A stretch of DNA of 64,000 nucleotides from Cryptomeria japonica (GCF_030272615.1 NC_081406.1:169785861-169849860); one strand, 5' to 3'; positions 49,739 through 61,328 are shown, counted from the first letter of the stretch. Numbers and translations are program-made. The notes: generated by a model from the letters alone, not told the origin.

Positions 49739-49925
49739 ATTGAGTCTGAGAATCTTGAATTTTCTTCTAATGACCATGGCCTTGAGTCTAATGATGTGGT
49801 GAATCTTATTGATAAACCTGCACCTCCTAAGGACCTATGCAATATGCATTACCTTTGATCCTAGTGAGACTATTGAAACACCTGATGGCCCACTATATAT
49901 GATTGCAAAGATCAAAGACATACTC
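49739..49925 (+). pseudogene. Short coding-like fragment, unrecognised
   Basis: Directly after the truncated last repeat unit the + strand reads ESENLEFSSNDHGLESNDVV and LIDKPAPPKDL before a frame change and NMHYLTFDPSETIE. The composition looks like an acidic spacer of an element polyprotein, but no domain is recognised. From here to 50980 I see only AT-rich DNA. Confidence 0.3.
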
Positions 49926-50983
49926 TCATGATTCGTTCCAATATATATATGTATGATATATTGATCAGTTTCATAAAATTTTGTCATGTTGAATATAGAA
50001 AAAAAAAAGAAAAAGCATTGTAATTGCTGGAAAAAACAAGCCCACCAAAGGGACTAAAAAAGAGGGTAAGTTGTCTATTATCATATCAAAAGTATATTAA
50101 ATAGTCTTTTTATTCTATTACAAAGATAGATTATAAGATCAAATGAGTGATAGGACCAAATAAGCGGACGTGCCTTTCTTCGTAAAATACCTAATTCATT
50201 GGGTGTTTTGTAAAGTAATTAATTACTTTAATTTGTTTGATACAAAACAAATGGGACCAATTACCACATTGTATATTGATACATATAAATGATAAAATAT
50301 ATCCACTTCTCAATTCTATTTTTTGAAACTGTTCTAAAAATATATTCACATCCTTGGTTCTCTTCCATGAAATTGATCCCATCTACCATTCATAAATGTC
50401 TCAAATTTCTTCATAATAACAAAATCTTAACTATAAATCATAGCATGTACCAACCCACGCATGCACTAGTTCAAAACTTCAACAACAAGTAAGTTGAACT
50501 TTTAATTCACTTGTTTTTCACGAGATAAACATCTTTTTTTATATATTTATAAAATTATAATCAACCATAATCAATGTACAAATAATTAATGGAACGAATT
50601 GGAATTTTTTTTATATATTAAATATAGAGGAAGAAACATTGCATAAAAAATAACATAGTATTAAATTTATTTCCATTGTTTAACAAAAAATTGAAATAAC
50701 GTAGCTCATAGACAAAAAGCATTTACAAAACTATCATTAATAAAATGAAATAGAAAGCATTTTTATATCCATAAGAGGCAAACTGAAACGAACTGAAATC
50801 TGCAAAATTGTCATTAATATTTATGTTTCAAAAATTTACAATTTTTACATGTCTGAGACTTGAGTTCCTCAAAAACTTTAAAGCCAAAATGAGTGAGCCA
50901 CTGAGCCTGTGAGGTTACGAGGACATAGCCAAAAAAAAACTACTAGGGGGTCAGGGCTAGGGCACAGGTAGTGGATGGTTTCC

Positions 50984-51559
50984 CTAAGAATCTAGCCCTC
51001 CCTCCATGCAAGATTCTTCAGACATCATAAGCTGAGAGAATTCTTCAAGCCAACTGTAGTTTGGAAAGTCGTCCAGGAGCAACCATTTCAGGAGAAAGTC
51101 CCTGCCAATATGCACCCATTTCCTACGACGCGTCAACTGCTCCGCATTTAGGTTCAAAAGAAATGGTTGCCTGGCCACTATCATTGTTTGGTCAGGGAGG
51201 AGAAGCTTGGTTAATTCACTCGCCTAAGGGGTCCCCACCCCTACTTCTGCAAGGATGACAACAGTAATGTCATCTCCAAGGAAGTCTTCCTTAAACACCT
51301 TCCTTAACAACATCAACATATCCACCTTGTCTCCTTCGAGGTCCAGAAGAGACGCCAAGAACCGGGATGTATTGTTTGTGTTAACACGGTATCTATTTTC
51401 GTTACGCAGAAAGTCTCTGCCCAGCACCATCCTCACAGCCTCATTGGTGAACATCCCAACCTCCTTGTAGATTGATTGGAGGGTTGGGTCTTTAATGGAG
51501 CCTAAAAAGGCCCTCTGGTCCTCCTCATAAATGCTTCTCAAGCGGATAGGAGTGCCCAT
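50984..51559 (-). pseudogene. Small ORF of unknown function with one in-frame TAG
   Basis: The ATG at 51559 (MGTPIRLRSIYEEDQRAF) opens a frame of 192 codons to the stop at 50984, interrupted only by a TAG at 51226-51224; the frame on both sides is the same (GVGTP|ASELTKLL). The protein is leucine-rich and mixed in charge (RFLASLLDLEGDKVDMLMLL; FLLKWLLLDDFPNYSWLEEF) with no signal peptide or known domain. It lies inside the presumed hAT-like element on the same strand as the G-patch gene and could be an accessory gene or a captured fragment. An unspliced open frame of this length with a single lesion is the best-preserved coding unit of the element. Confidence 0.5.
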
Positions 51560-51934
51560 CTTGACAAATCAGATTACCAAATTAAACAACTTGAGCCTAT
51601 AGACCTAAACCAGAGGCATAATTTAAATACCGGGAGCTCCGATGATTTATCTACCAAATGGCAAAGGCTAATTGAAGATGAAACAAGTAGAGATTGTATA
51701 TAAATAGTTGAAGCTCTTGATTGTAATAATTACTGCTCTAACCGTATTAATTCCTTTAATTTTTTTTAAATCTTTCGTATATCTCTGCAAATCTTTCCCA
51801 TAAATGCACTAGTGTGCGAAATTGGAAACACCTATAAACCAGTACCACATTGGAAGTCGTGGGGATAGAGTGGATTGCAGTTAGTGACTAGACATATATT
51901 AAATGACCAAAATTATCGATCGTGACATTTGATA

Positions 51935-52110
51935 TGTGTCTATTGAATCCAATTCCATTCTGGGCACTTTCTTGTGAACTGTGTTCTCTTCAAAAATTTG
52001 GGCCAAAATAAAACTTCAACCATTGATCTACGATCATCGAACAGTTTAAAATCATTGATGGATTTTAGGTACGTGTCACCCTTCATGTGTCAAAGAGGCC
52101 GTGCTTTTTG
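51935..52110. repeat. Diverged single unit of the 265 bp repeat
   Basis: Words such as TTGATCTACGATCATCGAACAG, shortened from the array's GTTGATCTGTGCTCATCCAACGG, together with TTGGGCCAAAAT and TGTGTTC(T/A)C, appear in the same order as in the 48583-49738 array. It lies next to the right subterminal zone of the element. Confidence 0.5.
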
Positions 52111-52918
52111 ATACATTGTGCAGAGTCCGGGCACAATGTGATGTGATGTGCCTTGTCTATTAATGGCAATGAATTCATGAAATCACCGATAAAATATATA
52201 TTTTTCCATAAATAACAAAATATTAGCCAAACAAATTAAATAATTTTTAAGCGGTGGATAAAAATCGCCAATACGCTTAAATAATTTTTCCTTCGGACTA
52301 ATAATTTTCGTCCATACAATTATATATTTGTTCCTTTAAACGAAAAATATTTGCCTCCTACAATATATATTTCCCCACAGAACAAGGTATTATTCGACAG
52401 AATTTTATGTAATTTTCATACCCTAGGAAAAAATCGCCAATACAAAATAAATTTTTTTCCTACTTTGAAAAAAAAATTCGCCATCAATATGAAAATTTCC
52501 CCCAAAAAATAATATCTGATTCACCAAGATTTTACACTTTTGCCTGGGGGGTGGTTTCTTAAAGTTATCCCTGCATCCATCTGAGGCTTCGGTATGCTTT
52601 AGTTTTTTAGTCTATTTATTTTTAGTTATTATGTGTTATTTGACATATATGTTACTAACTTGTATTAATGTTGTTTTACCAGTTGCAACCCCCTTCGGGA
52701 CTTCCCACGGATCCTCAGCCTCACCCAATTGGAGAATACAAAGATGAGGTAATCAACATTTCAACTTCAAATAATTTAGAGTTCGGTATTTAGTTATTTT
52801 GATGTTATATTGAGAAAATATATTTGATTCGATATTTGAATTGTCCTTGTGTAGCCACCTGCAGAGCCATGTACTGCTTCAAAGAGGCTCGATTTTGATG
52901 ATCCGCCACAGTCGTAGA

Positions 52919-54119
52919 TATTGATAGAGACATATAGTTGTAGTTGTGGTCATTGAAGGACCAATTTTTTTATATATTCGACATTTATATATGTATATAT
53001 CAACTTTGACAGACATGGCAAATACCACATTTTTATAACTATTATTGATTTGGCATCTATGCCATTTTTTGATATGTACACGATTATTGTTCATTTTGAT
53101 ATATATGAAACTTGATATTCAATCCAAATTGTTCATTGATATATATGAAACTTGATATTCTTGAAACTTAGCTATTTGCTATTGAAATGTGATCAAACTT
53201 GTTTGTGGTGTATATGTCTTGAAATGTGATCCAATTTGTTCATTACATGTAACTCATATTGTGTATACTTTTAAACTAGGTTTCTCATATTGTGTATACC
53301 CACGTACCCAAGTACCGACACATGTAATGCTCATATTGTGTATTTTGATTGAGTGAATTTTCTTTGAGTTCCTTTGAGGATTGATGAATTTAAGTTGCAT
53401 GAGTTTAAAAATTTGATTGTGCAATGAAGTAATCTTTAGCTCTTTCATGAGTATGTCTTGGATTTCAAATTTTTTATTCATGACTTCACCTTTGGAGCAA
53501 ACTTCAAGTGTGAGAGTTTAGGAGTGAACTTCAGCTTCAAGCAACTAGGAGCGAAATGCATATTTCAGGTATCAAAAGAGTTGAGAAAAGTTTCTTGCTT
53601 CGTGAATCGATGTTTATGAGTGAAATTGATAACTTTAAGAGTTTCAAGCTTCAAATGAAATTATTTACCTAAGAGGAGCGAAATCATTCACTTCAAGGGT
53701 TGCTAAGGAGTAACAAAATTGTTACTTCATGTGTTTGAGATAAGGAGCGAACTTCGTGCATGAAGAGATTGGAGTGAAGTTATTATTTCATAAACTCATG
53801 CTTCAGAGAAAAGTTTTCATGTATTGAACAAGGAGAGTGAAGTTATATTACTTCGTGAGCTGAGAGAAATCAAGATAACTACAATAGTTTATATTATGGA
53901 TCGAAGTTCATCATTTCAAGAATCAATTAAGACAAGATTTGAGCGCCAAAGCAGATTTGAAATTTATTTAAGGATGAGTCGACTTAGGTAAGGTTTTCAT
54001 TTAAATTTTATTCCATAACAAGTCATCCTTAGGGTAAGAGATACACCTATTCATCCAAATCGCCTATAAAAGAAGAGTTGAAGCAATCATTTTAACATCA
54101 AATCAAACCAATTATCTCT
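52919..54119. other. Intergenic, AT-rich with imperfect GGAGYGAA-type repeats
   Basis: 52919-53490 holds AT-rich DNA with repeated phrases (ATATATATGAAACTTGATATTC at 53100 and 53140 in shortened form; CATATTGTGTATAC three times at 53250-53340). 53500-53870 holds imperfect units of GGAG(C/T)GAA(G/A)TTATTACTTCAT type. No gene recognised. Confidence 0.5.
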
Positions 54120-56822
54120 TTTTTCATGAAAAAACCATCAGTGAGAGGTGGAAAAATAGTGCATATTTTGTTCTTCTTGTCGTAGGAACAAACCATTAAC
54201 GCGAGCGCATCTGGGTGGTTGGGTTTACGTTAGGTGCTCCCTTGTCTCACTCCCCAAGATGTCTGATTGTTTCGAGCAACCTTGTAGCGACGATTTCCCT
54301 TGAACGCTCAAAGTGGAAAAAATGGTCAAACTTTGATGTCGCATACATCGAAGACCATGGAACTTATGGATGAGCATTTGAACCTATGCGGTTGTGTTGT
54401 CTCTCCCTAAAAAATCCTCTCTCGGTTTCAGACTACTCGATTCCATTTCTTGTGGTGATATTTTTTCTGTCGCATCAAAAACTGTCAGTGAGAGGTGGCA
54501 AAATAGTGCATCTTTCATTCTCTTTGTTGTGGGAATGAACCATCAATGTGAGCACATTTGGGTGGCTGGGTTTATGCTAGGTGTGCCCTTGTATTGCTCC
54601 CCAATACATCTGATCGTTCTGAGCCACCTCGTAGCGACGCTTTCCCTTGAGCACTCAAAGTGGAAAAAATGGTCAAAATTTGACGTCGCGTAACTCAGAT
54701 ACCATGGCACTTATGGATGAGCCGTTCAAACCTACGAGGTCATGTTGTTTCTTTCTAAAATATCCTCTCTTGGTTTTGGACAATTTGATTCTATTTTCTT
54801 GTGGTGATATTTTTTTTGTCGCATCAAAAACTGTCAAAAACCATCAATGAGAGGTGGTAAAATAGTGCATCTTTCGTTCTACTCATTGTGGGAGCAAACC
54901 ATCAGCGTGAGAATGTCCGGGTGGTCAGATTTACGCTAGGTGTGCCCTTGTCTCACTCCCCAAGATGTCTGATCATTTTGAGCCACCTCGTAGCGACACT
55001 TTCCCTTGATCGCTCAAAGTGGAAAAAATGGTCAAACTTTGACATCGCGTAAATCGGAGACCGTGGCACTTATAGATGAGTCATTTGAACCTAGTTTTGT
55101 CTCTTCCTAAAAAATCCTCTCTCAGTTTCGGACAACTCGATTCCTTTTTCTTGTGGTGAGATTTTTTTTGTCGCATCAAAAACCTTCAGTGAGAGGTGGC
55201 AAAATAGTGCATCTTTCGTACTGCTTGTCGTGGGAATGAACCATCAGCATGAGCATGTCTGAGTGGTCAGGTTTATGCTAGATGTACCTTTTTCTTTCTC
55301 CCCCAGACATCCAATCATTCTAAGCCACCTCGTAGCGACGCTTTCCCTTGAGCGCTCAAAGTGGAAAAAAGGGTCAAACTTTGATGTCGCGTAACTCAGA
55401 GACAATGGCACTTATGGGCAATTCATTTAAACCTATGGGGTCATGTTGTCTCTTCCTAAAATATCCTCTCTCATTTTTGAAGAACTCGATTCTATTTTCT
55501 TGTGGTCATATTTTTTCTGTCACATCAAAAACCGTTAGTGAGAGGTGGCAAAATAGTGCATCTTTCGTTCTGCTTGTCATGGGAACGAACCGTCAACATA
55601 AGAATGTCTGAGTGGTTGGATTTATGCTAGGTGTTCCCTTGTCTTTCTCCCCAAGATGTCTGATCATTCTGAGCCACCTCATAGCGACGCTTTCCCCTGA
55701 TCGATCAAAGCGCAAAAAAATGGTCAAACTTTGATGTTGCGTAGCTTGAAGACCGTGGCACTTATAGACAATTCGTTTGAATCTAGGGGGTCATGTTGTC
55801 TCTTCCTAAAAAATCCTCTCTCGATTTTGCACAACTCGATTCCTTTTTCTTGTGGTGATATTTTTTCTATTGCATCAAAAACCGTCAGTGAGAGGTGGCA
55901 AAATAGTGCATCTTTTGTACTGCTTGTCGTGGGAATGAACTGTCAACGTGAGCACATCTGGGTGGTTAGTTTTATCCTAGATGTACCCCTTTCTTTCTCC
56001 CCAAGACATACAATCATTCTGAGCCACCTCATAGCGACGCTTTCCCTTGATTGCTCAAAGTGGAAAAAATGGTCAAACTTTGACATCGTGTAACTCGGAG
56101 ACCATGGCACTTATGGATGATCCATTCAACCCTATGGGTTTGTGTTGTCATTTCCTAAAAAATCCTCTCTCGGGTTTGGACACCTCAATTCCATTTTCTT
56201 GAGGTGAGATTTTTTCTGTCACATAAAAACCGTCAATGAGAGGTGGCAAAATAGTGCATCTTTTGTTCTACTTGTCATGGGAATGAACCATCCACGTGAG
56301 CGCGTTTGGGTAGTCAAGTTTACACTAGGTGTTCCCTTATCTCGCTCCCCAAGATGTCTGATTGTTTTGAGCAGCCTTGTAGTGACAATTTCCCATGATC
56401 GCTCAAAGTGGAAAAATGGTCAAACTTTGATGCCGCGTAACTCATAGACCGTGCCACTTATGGACAAGTCATTCCAACCTACGGGGTCACGTTGTCACCG
56501 CCTAAAAAAGAATCTCTCAGTTTCAGACAACTCGATTTTGTTTTCTTGTGGTGATATTTTTTTTGTCGCATCGAAGACCTTCAAAAACCGTCAGTGAGAG
56601 GTGGCAAAATAGTGCATCTTTCGTTATGCTCATCGTGGGAATGAACCGTCAACGCGAGCGCATCTGGGTGGATGGGTTTACACTAGGTGTGCCCTTGTCT
56701 CACTCCCCAAGGCTTCTGATCATTTCGAGCAACCTCGTAGCGACGCTTTCCCTTAAGCGCTCAAAGTGGAAAAAATGGTCAAACTTTGACATCGCATAAT
56801 TTGGAGACCGTGGCACTTATGA
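54120..56822. repeat. 350 bp satellite-like array, eight copies
   Basis: AGAGGTGGNAAAATAGTGCA recurs at 54144, 54491, 54850, 55192, 55541, 55891, 56239 and 56597, spacings 342-359. Each unit also carries CTCCCCAAGATGTCTGATC, GCGACGCTTTCCCTTGA, GCTCAAAGTGGAAAAAATGG and TCCTAAAAAATCCTCTCTCG. Copies differ by roughly one base in ten and show no higher-order pairing that I can see. Open frames across units (for example 54394-54693 and 55731-56093) are by-products. Confidence 0.95.
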
Positions 56823-56869
56823 CATCAAGAAAAGTGCAGCGAATGATAAGTTTCTTATTGAATATCCTT

Positions 56870-57280
56870 CAATACATCAAAAATCCTTCAAATGTATCTA
56901 TAATTAAATAGTACAAATTTATAATCAAATGGTACAAATATATTACAAATGTATTTATAATCAAATGGTACAAATTTGGGCTCTCAAAATTTGCAAATTA
57001 GCCCCATGGGCACTTTTATATATAAAACTTGGCATCTAATATAAATGATCAAGCTCATTACTATTTATATATACAAAATTTTGCATCTAAATATGCAAAT
57101 TACAACTCTTTTTTTGGTACAAAATTTAGCATCTATATATACACATTACAACTCATTGTTGTTTTTTAATACAAAATTTAGTATTTAGATATGAACATTA
57201 CAACTCATTGATGTTTTTATATACAAAATTTGGCATCTACATATGCACATTACAGCTCATATGCATATTATAGCTCATAT
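56870..57280. repeat. Short tandem repeats: TCAAATGGTACAAAT and about 52 bp TACAAAATTTGGCATCTA units
   Basis: ATAATCAAATGGTACAAAT occurs at about 56921 and 56960 with a diverged copy before. From 57015 to 57270, TACAAAATTT(G/A)GCATCTA followed by ATTACAACTCATT recurs about four and a half times at roughly 52 bp. The repeats lie just downstream of the minus-strand gene ending at 57394. Confidence 0.8.
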
Positions 57281-57393
57281 GCATGTAGATCACATCCAAA
57301 AAAGCGAAGTTACAACGTTTTACAAAAGATATATACAAAATTGTCAAAATTATTCTACCATATTGTAGAATTATTCTTCTAGATGGCCCAAAA

Positions 57394-58603
57394 TCAATCA
57401 AGTGAACCTTCTGGATCAGCTCTAACCCTTAGTGTCTCAAGTATTTCCTCGTGGTCAGATTCACGAACTTTCCATAAATCCTTGTTAAGAGGTCTACCAT
57501 GATATTTAATCAAATGAATATTTGTTGCAACAAGAAGGTTTGAGTAATGAAGAACATGTCTATGTGTCTCAAAGTCCTCAAACAACCAAGCATTAGAATT
57601 TTTGATAGGGTACCTGCATTTTATAGAAGGATAAGTTAATGCCAAAATCAATACAATGACTGATAAATAAATGAGTTTAAGAGGTCTGAATACAACTCGA
57701 CACAACAATGGTACCTTCTAAGCCATGTCCTTGTCAGAACAACAGATCCTATTGGGTACTCAATACCCTCTCCATCAACCACTATAGAAGTCAATTTCTT
57801 TTTTGCCTCAATACAATGACACAAAAAGTAATTTGTTCCTTCTTCGTTGTTCTCATCCGCAATAACTGCATATACATGACCTACATTTAATAGAAGGATA
57901 TAAGTTAATACCAAAATAAGCATAAGTTAATACTAATAAATTGAGCTTAAAATTGATTTTACCCAAGTAACAAATTGCAACCCTTTACCTGGTTCAACTA
58001 TGTCTAATACATGGTCAAAATCCACTGATACTTCAGTCTGGTTCATTTGTAGTGCTCTAGGAAGTTGATATGTGTCTAGGGTTTGCAAAGGTCTACAAGA
58101 CCATTGGTCAACCCACTCTTTTGATTCACATTCATCCCACACAAAAAGCATACATGAAGAGAAAAAGTATGCAATCTATCTAGTATAAATAACTAGTGAT
58201 GCTGCATTTGAACATCTAAATGAATGCATGTCACTTCATCTTGTAAGTGTACAACAATCTAGATAGTTTTCAATGTTAGATTCACGTATTAACCAAAAAT
58301 ATCTAGAAACCATAGACTTACCTACATTACCTAGTCCCATTGTAGAGTTACACCATCGCACAATTGTTTCTACATCTATTAACATTGCACCACCTTCATA
58401 CTTCAATTCCTCTCTGGTAAGAGCTCTTTTCACACATGCTCATGCACCATCATGCTCTCCCTTTCCTTGCCCTTCCTTAGTGAAATTCCAAAAATGTTGC
58501 ACACCACTTGTCACATGCATCCTAGTCAACCAGTAGAACATCCTTGCATTCTTGAATTGTGCGGTGCAATTGTCTGACCATATTAAGTGTTGGTTGTGTT
58601 TGC
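57394..58603 (-). pseudogene. Spliced gene remnant with SDN..AQFKN / GKG..DG motif (transposase-like)
   Basis: On the minus strand: exon 58603-58322 (acceptor GGCCAG, donor G|GTAAGT), exon about 58160-57989 (donor G|GTAAAG), exon 57880-57715 (acceptor TGTAG, donor AG|GTACC) and exon 57613-57394 (acceptor TGCAG, stop at 57394). The last three junctions join perfectly in phase (VEPG|HVYAVIADENN; TWLR|RYPIKN). The first exon reads IWSDNCTAQFKNARMFYWL, then GKGEHDGA and a TGA (58442-58440), then ACVKRALTREELKYEGG. This pattern, SD-x-C..QFK(N/S) followed by (H)GKG..DG.GA..KR, recurs in uncharacterised proteins that I associate with DDE-type transposases, with the Asp of WSDN as a candidate catalytic residue. 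The next acceptor near 58160 is unclear. Additional exons may lie upstream (for example DLVVALVQNDYHRSLVHIQC near 58800). Complete family and activity unknown. Confidence 0.6.
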
Positions 58604-59580
58604 CTGGCCAATAAGAACAATAAATAGATTTAAAGTCTTAACTCAAATATTGGTCATCCATTTTGAGTAGCTATCATTTTCATGACTGGGGTTCATTTAC
58701 TTGTCAACCCAGGGATGTATTACTTGAAATGTGTCTACATTGTATATGCACTAAGCTCCTATGATAATCATTCTGCACTAGTGCAACAACTAAGTCTGTC
58801 TGAAATAAACAAACGAAAAATATGACAACTGAATGGCTACAGGAAATATTAACATAAATAGAGGATTCTAACTAAATAACTGTTAACTAAGTTCAGAGCT
58901 GACAAACAGGAATTACTTTGTCTGCTTTGGCTACAGGAATAGTCATCGGATCTAGTTCCAGTGGCTGCAAGAACGGTCAGTTGCTAGAACATCTACTACA
59001 TCAAAAAGGAAACTTAATCTAACAATCACACAGGAATACTCACCAAGTGGGCCCCCTTGGATGAGTGTATCCAGACTTCAAATGATTCTATATACTCATA
59101 ATAACATAGCTTTTATTCATTATTTTCAAAAGTCGATACAATATATGAGATAAGAGAAATGCTTCTAATTCTAGAAAACGTTGTCTATCTTCTGCGAAGA
59201 GGTGCAAGTCTTTATTTATAAGAAAGTTATAACAAAATTTCAACTACCTAGATCATGCCCATGAAATTAGGTAGAAACATTTATTACAACAAGGAGAAGA
59301 AGTTAATCAACAGAGAACTTGAGACTTTACTAAACCGCAGCCAAGAATATAGCATGGTGGTGGTTACTAGATTGATGCTTGTTGGAGACAACCATAAATG
59401 AGTCTGGTATCACCTTGCTATTCCTTTTTCGATTAACTCAAACACCATCTTCTCCACTTTTTTAAATTCTCAACCGCCTTGAAATTTCTCCAACTGTTTG
59501 CACGACATGATTCTCCATCTGGCTTAAAACAACTACTTCTACAACAACTTATTTACTCCTGCATTAAAGGTTAGAACATA
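58604..59580. other. Upstream region of the minus-strand gene, mostly unassigned
   Basis: A possible further minus-strand exon at 58806-58700 follows TTTATTTCAG and is open for about 31 codons. The rest (58830-59580) shows no recognisable gene or repeat. Confidence 0.35.
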
Positions 59581-59582
59581 CA

Positions 59583-59705
<123 letters not shown>

Positions 59706-59957
59706 ATTTTCATTAATCACAACATTTATATATCCACGCATGATATTACCATAATAATCCACATAGCTATAAGAATATTAAGTCAAAACAATATAGGGTT
59801 CAACGAGTTTGGCTATCATTCAAAATGCACATAATCAAAACTCTGATACATCACATAACTTAAACCTTGTCCCAATATGCAACTTAAAACATAGGAAAAA
59901 CTTATCAGTCATAGAAATAAAAGAGCTATTATTTTAGCTCATCATTTGCCCCCCAGC

Positions 59958-61106
59958 TTAATATCTTGATGGTCCTCCAACCGGAGGAAAATTCCTTATT
60001 TGGGCACTGACTCGAAAATCACCTATGGCACCTTGTCTAGTGCCTCCTATAGCCCAAGTTCTTTGCTTAACCCGATGACTCCTTCTTAATGGAATTTCTT
60101 GAGTGGTTGTAGGATATTCTACTAGAGGAAAATTCTCTTTCATTTTTCGCTTTTTAGCTGCCGGAGGAACCTACGCTTCTTGAGGCCATTCCATGATTTC
60201 CTCCCCTACATCGTCTTTTTCTTTTTCTTTACCTTTCCTTCTACAAAATGCAGTCTCACTTTGAGTTTGAGTGGAGGGCTTCTCAACACTTGGCTCAACT
60301 ATTGTTCCTTTCACAACAGGCAAAGCTTCTTTGGCAATAGGAGGTTCGGTTGCTACAGAAACCCTAGGAGATGAGGGTTCTCCGATATTTTCCTCTTGAA
60401 CTGCAACTTCTTCTGTAGCAGGAACATTTTCTTCCCCAAATTGCCTGATATCCTCGAACTCTCCTAATGACTTCTGTGAGACATCTCTAAGAGATCATTC
60501 TACCAATAATTTGATTAATCCATGATGACTAACAGAATGGGTACTACCCCTCTGTGTCTCCTTTTCACTAATAGAGATAATATGATACAAGACATTTGGA
60601 ATATTCATTCTTCGGCCATGCCTCAGATGACTCAATAATTTAAAATGAACAAAATGCGGATTGGAGTACCTACCATCACATGTTATATATTTCATTACTT
60701 GAAATGCAACATGTTGCCATTCTCCTGGAAGAGACATCTATTTAGTTCCTTGCTTGTCCACGCTCAGAGGTCTATTAGTTGGATGAGTAAACTTTGCCCT
60801 TGCAGTTCTTGCATCTTTTGCCTTAGGAAATAGTTCTCCATCTTGCGGCAACCTGGTGACTTCGACTATTCTCTACTTTGTGGCTATGACCTGTAACCCT
60901 TTGACATAAGCCTCCCCTTCACTGAATGTGCACATAAATTCATGTGCAATCTCCTCATTGAAATCTATCAATTTTAAAATATAATTGATCCACCCATAGG
61001 TCCAGAAATAATGTTCACATTGGTTGTCCTGTAGCAAAGCATCATGAACAACAAGCTCATGATGGATAGGGGCACCTCCCATGGCTAACTTGACTTTCAA
61101 AAACAA
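59958..61106 (-). pseudogene. 383-codon decayed ORF of plant-retroelement type
   Basis: The minus-strand frame from MGGAPIHHELVVHD... (61060s; ORF from 61106) to the stop at 59958 stays in one register for 383 codons, broken only by stops at 60873, 60738, 60495 and 60177. Parts: IHHELVVHDALLQDNQCEHYFWTY-like start, TRLPQDGELFPKAKDARTARAK, GEWQHVAFQVMKYITCDGRY, NPHFVHFKLLSHLRHGRRMN, a Pro/Glu/Lys-rich tail, and LRRSHRVKQRT. This resembles the extra ORFs carried by some plant Ty3/gypsy elements (the putative plant transposon protein type). The absence of frameshifts with only nonsense changes indicates decay by base substitution. Confidence 0.55.
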
Positions 61107-61328
61107 TCACCACAGCAAAATGAAAGACTGAAATATCCTGCAAGATTTGAAAATTCATGCCCCGCAACCTTTTATTTATTCTTCAGTTCCCTTCATCAAC
61201 TATGGCGGTAGGGAAGGTATACTTAATCGTACTACAGGTTTCACATTCAAAAAATAATGTCAAGAAAATTAAAACACGTCATGGACAAGGACACATAATT
61301 ACACAGTTGCAAATAAAACCATTAAAAC

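Larger units (their letters stand above)
39695..52526. mobile_element. About 12.8 kb hAT-like transposon inserted in the multi-exon gene
   Basis: TGGTGAAT at 39695-39702 and ATTCACCA at 52519-52526 are inverted and sit at the two junctions with the host exons; a TTTAC lies just outside both. Both subterminal zones (39695-40190 and 52150-52526) carry repeated TTCGCCA/TCGCCAATAC motifs (39703, 39755, 39862, 40028, 40122; 52263, 52424, 52478). Between them lie a hAT transposase gene (+), a long - strand gene, a small - strand ORF and a 265 bp tandem array. The exact ends and target-site duplication remain uncertain, and the interior could itself contain later insertions. Confidence 0.5.
37176..52918 (+). 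pseudogene. Multi-exon gene of unknown function, split by a 12.8 kb element
   Basis: Exon 1 (37176-37194) starts MAPRRT and has donor A|GTAAGA. Exon 2 runs from 37291 to about 38501, with proline/glutamine-rich, coiled (DLINRLTQNSAQISILVNRL), tryptophan-rich (EVTKWRSWRDRC) and cysteine-rich (MCATCSGVC...SCTCCESSYH, 38330-38430) parts. Small phase-0 exons follow, each bounded by AG and GT: about 38621-38695, 38901-39000, 39102-39167, 39265-39331, 39479-39525 and 39622-~39702. After the insertion come 52680-52749 and 52857-52918 (PPAEPCTASKRLDFDDPPQS, stop TAG). In-frame stops at about 37314, 37686, 37983 and 38182 and a frameshift near 38250 show decay. I do not recognise the protein. With the subterminal-like repeats upstream, a multi-exon DNA-binding protein of a DNA transposon, comparable to TNPA of CACTA elements, is a possibility but unproven. 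Confidence 0.6.

Noticed and set aside
52540-52610. hAT-like terminal repeat CAGGCAAAAGTGTAAAATC (reverse of 52533-52552)
   Set aside because: No matching inverted sequence at the left end near 39770, so the TGGTGAAT pair was preferred as candidate ends.
54394-56799. Several 83-120-codon ORFs sharing SERWQNSASF and LSHLVATLSL peptides
   Set aside because: They recur once per 350 bp satellite unit and shift frame between units, so they are not a conserved coding repeat.
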